Shown one piece after another: positions 19,914 to 28,299 of a stretch of 64,000 nt of DNA. A program made the translations under genes and the position numbers. Under the pieces are notes generated by a model. The model was not told where the DNA came from. It saw only the letters and a list, made by a program, of their open reading frames with translations, and ran no database searches. Position 1 is the first letter of the stretch, and each line of letters opens with the position of its first letter. Source of the stretch: Bradyrhizobium commune (lineage in GTDB: Bacteria; Pseudomonadota; Alphaproteobacteria; Rhizobiales; Xanthobacteraceae); the NCBI RefSeq assembly GCF_015624505.1, contig NZ_CP061379.1, positions 5,456,001 through 5,520,000 of the forward strand. Direction: 5' to 3'.

Positions 19914-20771
19914 GTGGCCCTCAAGAACGTCATCGGGATCGACCACGCCGTGGTCATGGTGAAGGACCTCGACAAGGCCGCCGAGAACTACCGGCAGCTC
20001 GGTTTCACCCTCTCGCCGCGCGGCACCCACAGCGCGCATATGGGCACCGGCAACTACACCATCATGTTCGACCCCGACTATATGGAGCTGCTCGGCGTGC
20101 TGGTGGCGACCGAGCACAATGCGCCGGCACGCGCCTTCGTCGACCGGCAAGGCGAAGGCATCGAGCGCATTGCCTTCACAGCGGTCGATTCCGCCGCCGG
20201 CGCCGAGGAGATCCGCGCACGCGGCCTGGTGCCCATCGGCCCGACCGATTTCGAGCGGCCGGTGACGCTACCGAACGGCACGGTCTCCGCGGCAAAATTC
20301 CGCACATTCATGTGGCCCACTGCGGAAGCACCCGGCGGCGTGCGCATCTTTGCCTGCCAACACAAGACCCGCGAGACGGTGTGGATTCCTGAATTGATGA
20401 CACACGCCAATGCGGCGAAGCGCATCAAGCAGGTGCTGATCGCAACGTCGGAGCCCGCAAACGAAGCCGCGCATCTGGCGCGGCTGATCGATCGCGAGCC
20501 GAAGGCGGAGGCCGACGGAGCAGTGACGGTGACATCCGGCGGCGACCGCGCCGACTTTGTCTACCTAACGCTCGACCAACTGGCCAAGCGCTATCCCGGC
20601 GTGCCGCTCGCCGGCCTCTCCGGTCGCGGCGGCGCAGCGCTGGTGCTCGTCAGCGGCGATCTCGCCGCGACCGAGAAGGCGCTTGGTTCGGCCGGTGTTC
20701 GCAGTGGCTCCGCGATCTGCGTGCCGCCGGCGAAGGCCAACGGCACCCTGCTCGCCTTCGTTGCCGGCTGA
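19914..20771 (+). CDS. VOC/glyoxalase-like domain protein
   Basis: A 285-residue protein with a long glyoxalase-like N-terminal module (IGIDHAVVMVKDLDKAAENY, then MFDPDYMELL) and a second weaker repeat, as in the 'Glyoxalase_3'-type proteins. The first His of VOC metal sites is present in IDHAVV and the Glu in MELL. GTG 19914 follows GGGGAAAGAG. The reaction is unknown; members bind a divalent metal and handle small oxygenated molecules. It follows puuD by 155 bases on the same strand, but a shared transcript is uncertain. Confidence 0.78.
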   Translation: MALKNVIGIDHAVVMVKDLDKAAENYRQLGFTLSPRGTHSAHMGTGNYTIMFDPDYMELLGVLVATEHNAPARAFVDRQGEGIERIAFTAVDSAAGAEEIRARGLVPIGPTDFERPVTLPNGTVSAAKFRTFMWPTAEAPGGVRIFACQHKTRETVWIPELMTHANAAKRIKQVLIATSEPANEAAHLARLIDREPKAEADGAVTVTSGGDRADFVYLTLDQLAKRYPGVPLAGLSGRGGAALVLVSGDLAATEKALGSAGVRSGSAICVPPAKANGTLLAFVAG

Positions 20772-20972
20772 TTTGAGCTGATTTCAGCGTTCCACGTCTC
20801 TCTGCGATCCCCGTAGATCCGCGGAGCCACGACGCATTTTCGGCTTGCGGGAACACCGTACTAACACCGGCCACGCGTCGGAATCGCAGCTTTGCCGCAA
20901 TTGCGGTTAAGCAGTCGTTGTCACCGGCGCACGCGCTGGCCGTTCCCCCACAGTTCGAGGACTTTTCCCGAG

Positions 20973-21929
20973 ATGCGATTTCTCGTCGCAGCTTGCGCTG
21001 CGTTCCTGATTCTGATGTGCGACACCGGCTCGTCGCCGTCCTGGCAAGTCTCGCAGTTCGACCGCGCCATGCCCAAGGCCGATCGCGCGCCATCGCTGGT
21101 TCCGATCGTCGAGCTGTTTCTCGCAAGCGTGCAGGCGATCGAGCTCGCGAATGCGCGGGCGTCGTATGAGACAATCGAGCCGGCGCAAGCGATCGAGCCC
21201 GCGCCGCGCGGCCCGACCTCACCGACTGAACAATTCTGCCACGCGCTCAGAGAGGCCGCAGAAGCCAGCGGCATTCCCGTGCCGTTCTTCGCGCGCCTGC
21301 TCTGGCAAGAGAGCCGTTTCCGCTCCAACGAAGTCAGCCAGGCCGGCGCGCAAGGCGTCGCGCAGTTCATGCCGGAGACAGCCGCCGAAGTCGGGCTCGA
21401 CGATCCCTTCGATGCCATGAAGGCCCTGCCCGCGTCGGCAAAATTCCTGCGCAAGCTCCGCGACGACTTTGGCAATCTCGGCCTCGCCGCAGCCGCTTAC
21501 AACGCAGGTCCCGGCCGCATCCAGAAATGGCTCGCCAGAGAAAGCGAGCTGCCGCGTGAGACACGCGACTATGTCCGCATCATCACCGGCACCAAGGCGG
21601 AAGACTGGATCGAGCGTTCTGAAGCGCTGGCGATCCGGATCGACCTGCCCCGCGAAGCGCCTTGCGAGGGTGTCGGCAGCCTCTCCAAAACGAGAGACGT
21701 CGCCTGGGTACCCGTGAACCTGACACCGTCAGTTATCACCATCATGCGCAAGGCCGAGCAGCTGGCGGCGCGGCTGACGGCCAATCGGGCGCGCAAGCGG
21801 TTCGTGTCCTTGCTCCGGAAGAACGGCTCGGCCCATGGCAAGGCGCGCAGCATGATCGCGGCCCGCGCGACGAAGGGCGCAAGGGCCCACGCCATCCGGA
21901 TCGCGGGGCGCGAGCGTTCCTCCAGCTAG
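20973..21929 (+). CDS. Lytic transglycosylase (SLT domain), exported
   Basis: A 318-residue peptidoglycan lytic transglycosylase. It has an N-terminal hydrophobic leader (MRFLVAACAAFLILMC), a spacer of about 70 residues rich in Glu and Ala, and an SLT domain. The catalytic Glu113 sits in LLWQESRF; GVAQFMPETA and AYNAGPGRI complete the fold. It would cleave glycan strands in the periplasm. The basic C-terminus (RARKRFVSLLRKNGS...) is unusual and may contact the wall. The leader contains a Cys at residue 16 but no clear lipobox. ATG 20973 is the first start giving a leader. Confidence 0.87.
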   Translation: MRFLVAACAAFLILMCDTGSSPSWQVSQFDRAMPKADRAPSLVPIVELFLASVQAIELANARASYETIEPAQAIEPAPRGPTSPTEQFCHALREAAEASGIPVPFFARLLWQESRFRSNEVSQAGAQGVAQFMPETAAEVGLDDPFDAMKALPASAKFLRKLRDDFGNLGLAAAAYNAGPGRIQKWLARESELPRETRDYVRIITGTKAEDWIERSEALAIRIDLPREAPCEGVGSLSKTRDVAWVPVNLTPSVITIMRKAEQLAARLTANRARKRFVSLLRKNGSAHGKARSMIAARATKGARAHAIRIAGRERSSS

Positions 21930-21930
21930 C

Positions 21931-22314
21931 TCACACCGGCTTCTCGTCGTCGGTGACCGGCGAGGTCACCACCAGGAACACGAGATCGGTCAGGCCGGAA
22001 TTCGAGATCGCGTGCTCGACGCCGGGCGGCAGGAAAATCACGTCGTGCTTGCGCACGACATGGTTCTTGCCCGCGATCTCCATCAGTCCCTCGCCGTCGA
22101 GCACGTGATAGACCTGCTCCTGCACCTTGTGATGATGCCGCGCCACATAGGCCATCGGCTGGTACATCGAGATGCGGTAATCGATCCGGCGCGAGCCCGC
22201 GGTTTCCGGCATCACCAGCGGCTTCGACAGCGCGCCGCCAAAGTGGTTCGGGAATTCGCGCCAGGGCACTTCCGCAATGTTGCGGATGAAGGCGCCGCCA
22301 GTCTCCTCGGCCAT
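21931..22314 (-). CDS. Cupin-domain protein
   Basis: A 127-residue single-cupin protein. The first motif ARHHHKVQEQVYHVLDGEG provides His and Glu metal ligands, and the second LPPGVEHAISNSG provides the last His. It probably binds a divalent metal and acts as an isomerase, small dioxygenase or binding protein on a carbonyl compound. It is the third gene of a minus-strand operon (TPP enzyme, SDR, cupin), starting 11 bases after the SDR stop. Confidence 0.82.
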   Translation of the reverse strand: MAEETGGAFIRNIAEVPWREFPNHFGGALSKPLVMPETAGSRRIDYRISMYQPMAYVARHHHKVQEQVYHVLDGEGLMEIAGKNHVVRKHDVIFLPPGVEHAISNSGLTDLVFLVVTSPVTDDEKPV

Positions 22315-22325
22315 GATCGTGCTCC

Positions 22326-23030
22326 CTAGTTCACCAGCGCGCCGCCGTCGATATAGACGATCGAGCCGGTGGCAAAGCCGTTGCTCATGAAGCTCGCGAT
22401 CTGCTGGGCGATGTCCTCGGCCATGCCGACGCGACCGACCGGCAGCGCAGCCGCCGCCTTGGCCAGCATCTCCTTGCGCGCCGCTTCCGGCATCGCGGCC
22501 CGGATCGGCGTGTCGATCACGCCAGGCGACACCGCATTGACGCGCACCGGCGCAAGCTCGAGCGCCAGCGCGCGGGCGAGCGATTCCAGTGCACCATTCG
22601 CCGCGCTGATGATCGCCGAGTTCGGCCGCGGCCGCACGCTGAGGAAGCCGGTGACCAGTGTCAGCGAACCACCGGGCCGGATCTCGGCCTCGCGCGCAAC
22701 GCGCCAGGCGCCCCAGAACTTGCCTTCCATCGTGGCGCGCACATCGTCCATCGCCACCGTCTTGAACGGCCCGGTGCGCAGCTGCGCGGCCGTCAGCACC
22801 ACGTGATCGACAGGGCCGGTGCGGCGAAACAGGTCAGCGACACTCTGATCGTTGGTGACGTCGGTCGGAATCGCCGTCACCTTCAATCGCTCGGCGATCG
22901 GATCGAGTTTGACCGCGCTGCGCGAGGCGATGACAACGTCGGCGCCTTGCGCCTTGGCAAGCTCCGCCGCGGCAAGGCCGATACCTGAGGAGCCGCCTAT
23001 CACAACCACCTTCTTGCCTGCGAGCGCCAT
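22326..23030 (-). CDS. Short-chain dehydrogenase/reductase
   Basis: A 234-residue SDR with GGSSGIGLAAAEL for NAD(P), the central VDHVVLTAAQ strand and the C-terminal SPGVIDTPIR and YIDGGALVN. The usual catalytic Tyr-xxx-Lys is replaced in the expected region by NSAIISAANGALESL, so Tyr and Lys are both absent; the protein may have a changed mechanism or be non-catalytic. ATG 23030 follows GGGGAGATC. It is the second gene of the operon, 44 bases after the TPP-enzyme stop. Confidence 0.85.
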   Translation of the reverse strand: MALAGKKVVVIGGSSGIGLAAAELAKAQGADVVIASRSAVKLDPIAERLKVTAIPTDVTNDQSVADLFRRTGPVDHVVLTAAQLRTGPFKTVAMDDVRATMEGKFWGAWRVAREAEIRPGGSLTLVTGFLSVRPRPNSAIISAANGALESLARALALELAPVRVNAVSPGVIDTPIRAAMPEAARKEMLAKAAAALPVGRVGMAEDIAQQIASFMSNGFATGSIVYIDGGALVN

Positions 23031-23074
23031 TCCGATCTCCCCTATGTTTATTGTTGATTTGCGAGGTCGCGCGA

Positions 23075-24874
23075 TCAGCCCGGCTGGAAGCGCGTGCCGA
23101 TGCCGGCCTTGCTCTGGCCGAGACCAGGCAGTTCCCAGACGCCGGCGCCGGAGGGATTGACGTCGGCGGCGATGTCGACGTCGATCAGATAGGGCCTGTT
23201 GGCGGCGATGCCCTTGCGGATCGCCTCGCCAAGATCTCCGGCGCGATCGACCCGCACGCCCTCGACGCCGCAGGACCGCGCCATCGCCGCAAAATCGGGA
23301 TTGTAGCGCTCGCCCGTCTCCGGATGCTTGAAGTCGGTCGCAAGCTCGCGGCCACCGAGATAGCCGCGCTGGAGGCCGCGGATCGAGGCATACGCATAAT
23401 TGTTCCAGACCACCCAGACCACGGGCAGATTGTACTCGACCGCGGTGCCGAGCACGTTGGCGTGCATGAAGAAGGCGCCATCGCCGCACACGGACACGCA
23501 GGGACGATCGGGTGCGGCGAACTTCGCGCCCATCACGCCGGCGACGCCAAAGCCCATGGGGCCGAACCCCATCGAGCCGATCAGCGAATCCGGCCGCTTC
23601 GGCTTGCAGAAGCCGAGCAGCCAATTGTGATGCACACCGATGTCGGAGACGAGGATCGCGTTCTCCGGCAGCGCCTTGTCGATCTCGGCGGCCGCGCGCT
23701 GCGGATTGATTGGCGTCGTATCGTCGGAGAAACCGGGCGCGACGAACTTGTCCCACTCCTTGCGATAGCCGTCGATCTGCGCCAGCCATTTCTTGCGGGC
23801 GTCTTCCTTCTTGGTGAGGCTGACGCGGCGATCGAGCTCGGCGTGGATCTGCCGCAGGAAGGTGCGGACGTCGGCCATCAGCCCGAGCGCGACCGGATAG
23901 TTGCGGCCGATCTCCTCGGGATCGATGTCGACGTGGATCAGCCTGGTCGGCGGGATCGTGAAGGAATATCCGGGGATCCACGAGCTCGAGGTGCGGTCGT
24001 CGAAGCGGACGCCGAGCGCGAGCAGAACGTCAGCCTGACGCGTTGCGTGATTGGCCTGGTAGTGGCCGGCGCGCGCGACAAGACCGAGCGCGAGCGGATG
24101 ATTGACGTCGAGCGCGCCGAGGCCGCTTGCGGACGCCGCCACAGGAATCTGAAGCCGCTCGGCGAGCTTGCGCAGTTCTTCCGCCGCGCCGCCATAGCGC
24201 ACGCCCTGCCCGACCAGCATCACCGGCCGCTCGGCCGCAAGCAGCATGTCGACGGCTTTCTCCACGCCCTCCGGATCAGCACCGCAGCGGCTGGAAATAT
24301 TCGCGCTCCACTCGATCGCCTTCGGCGCCTCTTCCGCCGCAGATTCCATGAAGACGTCGAAGGGCACGTCGACCACCACGGGGCCGGGCCGCCCTGTCAC
24401 CATGGTCTTCCAGGCCTGCCGCACCGCGAGCGGCACCATCTCGCCGCGGGTCGGCTGGAACACCTTCTTGCACATCGTGCGCACGGTTGACGGGAAGTCG
24501 GCCTGATAGTGCCGGTACATCTCCTGGAACGCGCCGCGGTTGAACTGGCTGGTCGGCACATTGCCGGTGATCGCCATGAACGGCACGGAATCGAGGAAGG
24601 CGTTGGCCAGCGAGATCGGCAGGTTCGCCGAGCCCGGCCCGCAGGACGTGAAGGTCGCGGTCGGCCTGCCGGAGACACGGTAATAGACATCAGCCATGAA
24701 GCCGGCGACGCTCTCGTGATGCACGGAGATGGTCTTGATTTCGGAGGAGCGCTCGTACAGCGCGTCGATGAACTGGATGTTGCCGTGGCCGCACAGCCCG
24801 AACACCTGCGGCACGTTCTCCTGGATCAGATAATCGACAATGACCTGGGCGCCATTGAGCATGTTCTTCGACAT
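23075..24874 (-). CDS. Thiamine-diphosphate-dependent enzyme of the acetolactate synthase/decarboxylase family
   Basis: A 599-residue three-domain TPP enzyme. The PYR domain has catalytic Glu54 (HHESVAG), the central domain includes AERPVMLVGQGVRYGG, and the PP domain carries the Mg/TPP motif from GDG at 464-466 to WNN about 26 residues later. Such enzymes decarboxylate or ligate 2-oxoacids. It sits in a catabolic-looking operon with an SDR and a cupin, divergent from an IclR regulator, so it is more likely a degradative decarboxylase, lyase or sulfoacetaldehyde-type enzyme than biosynthetic IlvB. No small regulatory subunit gene is nearby. ATG 24874 follows GGGAGACGGG. The substrate is unknown. 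Confidence 0.88.
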   Translation of the reverse strand: MSKNMLNGAQVIVDYLIQENVPQVFGLCGHGNIQFIDALYERSSEIKTISVHHESVAGFMADVYYRVSGRPTATFTSCGPGSANLPISLANAFLDSVPFMAITGNVPTSQFNRGAFQEMYRHYQADFPSTVRTMCKKVFQPTRGEMVPLAVRQAWKTMVTGRPGPVVVDVPFDVFMESAAEEAPKAIEWSANISSRCGADPEGVEKAVDMLLAAERPVMLVGQGVRYGGAAEELRKLAERLQIPVAASASGLGALDVNHPLALGLVARAGHYQANHATRQADVLLALGVRFDDRTSSSWIPGYSFTIPPTRLIHVDIDPEEIGRNYPVALGLMADVRTFLRQIHAELDRRVSLTKKEDARKKWLAQIDGYRKEWDKFVAPGFSDDTTPINPQRAAAEIDKALPENAILVSDIGVHHNWLLGFCKPKRPDSLIGSMGFGPMGFGVAGVMGAKFAAPDRPCVSVCGDGAFFMHANVLGTAVEYNLPVVWVVWNNYAYASIRGLQRGYLGGRELATDFKHPETGERYNPDFAAMARSCGVEGVRVDRAGDLGEAIRKGIAANRPYLIDVDIAADVNPSGAGVWELPGLGQSKAGIGTRFQPG

Positions 24875-24962
24875 CAACCCGTCTCCCTCTCGGGCCCCTC
24901 GACTTCTTCTGTACCGATGCGGGGAACGCGGCCGGTCATCATTGGGCCGCGGGCACACTATT

Positions 24963-24997
24963 TCTCATAATGCTGTACGTCAATTTATATTGTGATA
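24963..24997. promoter_or_regulatory. Candidate IclR operator between the divergent TPP-enzyme and iclR-type genes
   Basis: The gap 24875-25098 is AT-rich in its middle and holds an imperfect inverted pair: TCTCATAAT (24963-24971) and ATTGTGATA (24989-24997), arms matching at 7 of 9 positions. The overlapping word ATATTGTGA (24987-24995) recurs exactly, on the other strand, at 26088-26096 before the ABC transporter genes. The position between a regulator and its likely target fits autoregulation. Confidence 0.5.
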
Positions 24998-25098
24998 GTC
25001 TATTGCCTTGAGGGAACGCAGAGCTCCGCGCCGACGGCCGCGCTTGATGCGTGCTACTGTCGCAAGAACGGAGCCACGACGATTCACCAGAGAGGGCC

Positions 25099-26007
25099 TT
25101 GTCCTTGAGATCGCGCACCAAGCCCACCACCGGCGAGAAGCCCGCAAGCCCGCGCAAGCCCGCGATTGCCAAGCTGGTCCCTGCTCCGAAAGCCGATGGC
25201 GACGATGACGCCGACGACAAGCAACGCGGCGGCGGCGTGCAGTCGCTGGGGCGCGCCTTCTCGATTCTCGAAGAAGTGGCGCGGCATCGCGAAGGCATCG
25301 GGCTCGCCGAGCTGAGCAAGCTCGTCGGTCTGCACAACTCGACCACCTTTCATCTCGCCAAGACGCTGGTCTCGCTCGGCTACCTCCGCCAGGAGAAGGA
25401 CAACAAGCGTTACCGCGTCGGCCGCCCCCTGTTTGCGCTCGCGGCATCCGCGCTCGACGAGATCGAGATGGTCAATGTCGCAACGCCGGTACTGGAGGAA
25501 CTATCGCGCCAGACCGGTGAAAGCAGCCATTTTGCCGTGCGGATGGGCGATGCGGTTGTCGTGATCGCCCGCACCAGCGGGCCCGGCGCGTTCCAGCTGA
25601 CCGATCGCGTCGGCGTGGTGCGGCCGGCCCATTGCACCGCGCTCGGCAAGATCATTCTGGCCTCGCTGCGCCCCGAGCAGCTGAAGCGGTTCATCGAGCG
25701 GGTGGAACTAAAGCCGTCGACGCCGAAATCGATCAGCGACGTCGGCGCACTGACGCGCGAAATCGCCGAGGTGCAGCGCACCGGCGTCGCCTTCGACGAC
25801 GGCGAGTTCAACATGGAGGTGCGCTGCGTCGCCGTGCCCGTGACCGATTTCACCGGCCAGGTGATCGGCGCGCTCGGCATTTCCGGCCCGATCTGGCGGC
25901 TCTCCAACCAAGCCCTGCACGCCAGCGCTCAGGTCGTGCAGGCCGCGGCCGACCACCTGTCGGCCGAATTCGGCGCGAAGCACAGGGGGCTCGCGCAAAA
26001 GGCGTAA
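25099..26007 (+). CDS. IclR-family transcriptional regulator
   Basis: A regulator of about 302 residues. A charged, probably disordered N-terminal tail (KADGDDDADDKQRGGG) precedes the winged helix (QSLGRAFSILEEVARHREGI, LAELSKLVGLHNSTTFHLAKTL) and an IclR effector domain (HCTALGKIILASL, GVAFDDGEFNMEVRCVAVPV). TTG 25099 is favoured because AGAGAGGG lies just before it; an upstream ATG at 25051 would add an unlikely 16 residues. It is divergent from the TPP-enzyme operon and just upstream of the ABC importer, so it probably controls both in response to the transported compound. Confidence 0.88.
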   Translation: MSLRSRTKPTTGEKPASPRKPAIAKLVPAPKADGDDDADDKQRGGGVQSLGRAFSILEEVARHREGIGLAELSKLVGLHNSTTFHLAKTLVSLGYLRQEKDNKRYRVGRPLFALAASALDEIEMVNVATPVLEELSRQTGESSHFAVRMGDAVVVIARTSGPGAFQLTDRVGVVRPAHCTALGKIILASLRPEQLKRFIERVELKPSTPKSISDVGALTREIAEVQRTGVAFDDGEFNMEVRCVAVPVTDFTGQVIGALGISGPIWRLSNQALHASAQVVQAAADHLSAEFGAKHRGLAQKA

Positions 26008-26087
26008 GACGCGCGCAAGCGGCGATTTTGCCGGTTGACACCGGCAGCGCCGTTCGGGATTATCCTCCAGCATTAAAAGAACGTCTC

Positions 26088-26096
26088 TCACAATAT
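26088..26096. promoter_or_regulatory. Second copy of the candidate IclR motif, before the ABC transporter operon
   Basis: TCACAATAT here is the exact reverse complement of ATATTGTGA at 24987-24995. It lies 53 bases upstream of the binding-protein start, in the 141-base gap after the iclR-type gene. The flanking TCTCACAAT also resembles TCTCATAAT at 24963. Confidence 0.45.
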
Positions 26097-26148
26097 CGAA
26101 TACTCGATCTTGAAGGGAGGCACGCGATGCACCCGGGAGGAGACAGAC

Positions 26149-27393
26149 ATGATCCGCTACCCACGACGGACGTTGTTGAAGGCGGGCGCCGCCTTCGTTG
26201 GCGCATCGGCACTCGGGTTTCCGGCGATCGTCAGGGCGCAGGCCGAGAAGATCCGGATCGGGCACCTGACGCCGCTGACCGGCTTCCTCGGCGTGATCGG
26301 CAGCTACGCGCAGCTGGGTGCGAAGCTCGCGGCCGAAGAGATCAACGCGTCGGGTGGCATCCTCGGAAAGCCAATCGATCTGCTCTCGGAAGACTCAATC
26401 AATCCGGCGACCGCCGCCACCAAGGCGCAGCGCATGCTGGAGCAGGACGGCGCGGTGGTGCTGCTCGGTGAAATCTCCTCAGCGTCCTCGCTTACCATCA
26501 TGCAGGTCGCCGAGCGCAACAAGAAGGTGTTCTTCTCGACCGGCGCGCGCTCGGACGCGCTGCGCGGCAAGAACTGCAACAAATACTCGTTCCACTGCGA
26601 CATCCCGAACACCGTGATGGTCAACGCGGTCGGCACCGCGCTGTCGCAGAAGGGCATGGTGAAGGGCAAGAAGTTCTTCACGCTCACGGCCGACTACATC
26701 TTCGGCCACGATTTGCTGAAGGCCGCAAAGGTGTTCTTCGGCGCGCATGATGCGAACCTGATCGGCGACGAGCTGATCGCAACCGACGTCACCGATTTCA
26801 GCCCCTATCTCCTGAAGGTACGCCAGGCCAAGCCTGACGTGGTGTGCTGCAATCTCGCCGGCAACCAGGTGACGAATCTCGTCAAGCAATATGCCGAGTT
26901 CGGCTTCCCCTACCCGCTGGTCGGCTTCAACCTCAACACCGGCGACGCCTGGGCCGCGGGCCCGGGCAATCTCAGCGGCACCTGGCCGACGGTCTGGTAT
27001 CACACGCTGGACAATCCGGCGTCGCAGGCTTTCGTCGCGGCCTTCAGCAAGAAATACGGCAAGCCGCCGGAGAACCACGCCTGGATCGACTACGTCACGC
27101 TGAAGCTTCTGGCGGAGGAGATCAACACCACGAAATCGACCGACAGTGCTGAGCTGATCGCCTATTTCGAGAAGCAGGCGCAGTTCGACATTGGCAAGGC
27201 GCGCAAGGCCTATTTCCGCGCCTGGGATCACCAGCTGGTGCAGGAGGCCTACCCGTTCACCGTCAAGCCGAAAGACCAGATGAAGGACCAGTGGGACATG
27301 CTGGTGCTCGGCGATGCCGTGCCGGCGGCGAACGATCCGCTCGAGACGATCTATCCGACCAAGGACCAGAACCCCTGCGAGATGAAGGCCTGA
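26149..27393 (+). CDS. Branched-chain amino acid-type ABC transporter substrate-binding protein (Tat leader)
   Basis: A 414-residue periplasmic LivK-type binding protein. It starts at ATG 26149 after CGGGAGGAGAC. The leader has a twin-arginine signal (RRTLLKAGAAFVG, cleavage near VRAQA), so it is exported folded. The mature part has family features (IGHLTPLTGFLGVIGSYAQL, AAEEINASGGILG). Such proteins bind amino acids, amides, urea, aromatic acids or lignin-derived acids. With the divergent catabolic operon nearby, the ligand is probably an organic acid degraded by it. First gene of the transporter operon. Confidence 0.92.
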   Translation: MIRYPRRTLLKAGAAFVGASALGFPAIVRAQAEKIRIGHLTPLTGFLGVIGSYAQLGAKLAAEEINASGGILGKPIDLLSEDSINPATAATKAQRMLEQDGAVVLLGEISSASSLTIMQVAERNKKVFFSTGARSDALRGKNCNKYSFHCDIPNTVMVNAVGTALSQKGMVKGKKFFTLTADYIFGHDLLKAAKVFFGAHDANLIGDELIATDVTDFSPYLLKVRQAKPDVVCCNLAGNQVTNLVKQYAEFGFPYPLVGFNLNTGDAWAAGPGNLSGTWPTVWYHTLDNPASQAFVAAFSKKYGKPPENHAWIDYVTLKLLAEEINTTKSTDSAELIAYFEKQAQFDIGKARKAYFRAWDHQLVQEAYPFTVKPKDQMKDQWDMLVLGDAVPAANDPLETIYPTKDQNPCEMKA

Positions 27394-27423
27394 CGCAGGT
27401 AGCCGCGGCAAGGCGGACGCAAC

Positions 27424-28299
27424 ATGCAGTTCGAGTTCTTGCTGGAACAGGTGGTGAATGGCCTCGTGCTCGGAGGCTATTACCTGCTCATCGCGCTCGG
27501 CCTGTCGCTGATCTTCTCCGTCGGCGGCATCGTCAATCTCGCGCATGGCGCCTTTTATGCGCTCGGCGCCTATGTCTGCGTTGAGCTGACGAAGCACCTC
27601 GGCTTCGGCCCGTCCGTGGTGATCTCGCCATTCGCGGTCGCGCTGCTCGGCATCCTGTTCGAACGCTTCATCCTGCGGCGCTTCTACGCGGCGGACCCGA
27701 TCCTCAGCCTGCTCGTGACCTTTGGCCTCGCGATGGTCGCAGAACAGGCGATCCGCATGATCTGGGGCGCCGCACCGGTGTCGACCGAGATCCCGCAAAG
27801 CTTTCGCGGCTCGGTCATCGTCGGCGATTTCCTGTTCTCGCGCTATCGCCTGCTGATCCTTGGCGTGGTCGCACTCGTGATGGTCGGCGTCTGGTTCCTG
27901 CTGCAAAAGACCTCGTTCGGGCGCGTGGTGCGCGCCGGCATCCAGCGGCCGGACATGGTCGCGGCGCTGGGCATCCGTCTCCAGCCCTACATGACCGCGA
28001 TCGTGATGCTCGGCGTCGGTCTCGCCGCGCTCGGCGGCGCCTTCTTCGCGCCGATCACCACCGTGCATCCGGCGATGGGCGCCGAGATCATGACCATCGC
28101 CTTCGTCGTGGTCGTCATCGGCGGCCTCGGCAGCTTTTGGGGCGTCATCATCGCAGCGCTTCTTGTCGGCGTGGTGCGCGGCGTCGCCATTCACTTCGAG
28201 CCTGCCGCGGGCGAAGCCTCGATCTACATCCTGATGTTCCTGGTGCTGCTGGTGCGCCCGCGCGGCCTGCTCGGCGAACGCATCGAGAAGTTCGAATGA
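27424..28299 (+). CDS. livH: Branched-chain amino acid-type ABC transporter permease LivH
   Basis: A 291-residue permease with eight hydrophobic helices. It starts FEFLLEQVVNGLVLGGYYLL and carries the LivH signature GIVNLAHGAFYALGAY and the ATPase-coupling loop RPDMVAALGI. It forms the membrane channel with the LivM part of the next protein. The ATG lies 31 bases after the binding-protein stop, and its own stop overlaps the following ATG (ATGA), so translation is coupled. Confidence 0.93.
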   Translation: MQFEFLLEQVVNGLVLGGYYLLIALGLSLIFSVGGIVNLAHGAFYALGAYVCVELTKHLGFGPSVVISPFAVALLGILFERFILRRFYAADPILSLLVTFGLAMVAEQAIRMIWGAAPVSTEIPQSFRGSVIVGDFLFSRYRLLILGVVALVMVGVWFLLQKTSFGRVVRAGIQRPDMVAALGIRLQPYMTAIVMLGVGLAALGGAFFAPITTVHPAMGAEIMTIAFVVVVIGGLGSFWGVIIAALLVGVVRGVAIHFEPAAGEASIYILMFLVLLVRPRGLLGERIEKFE

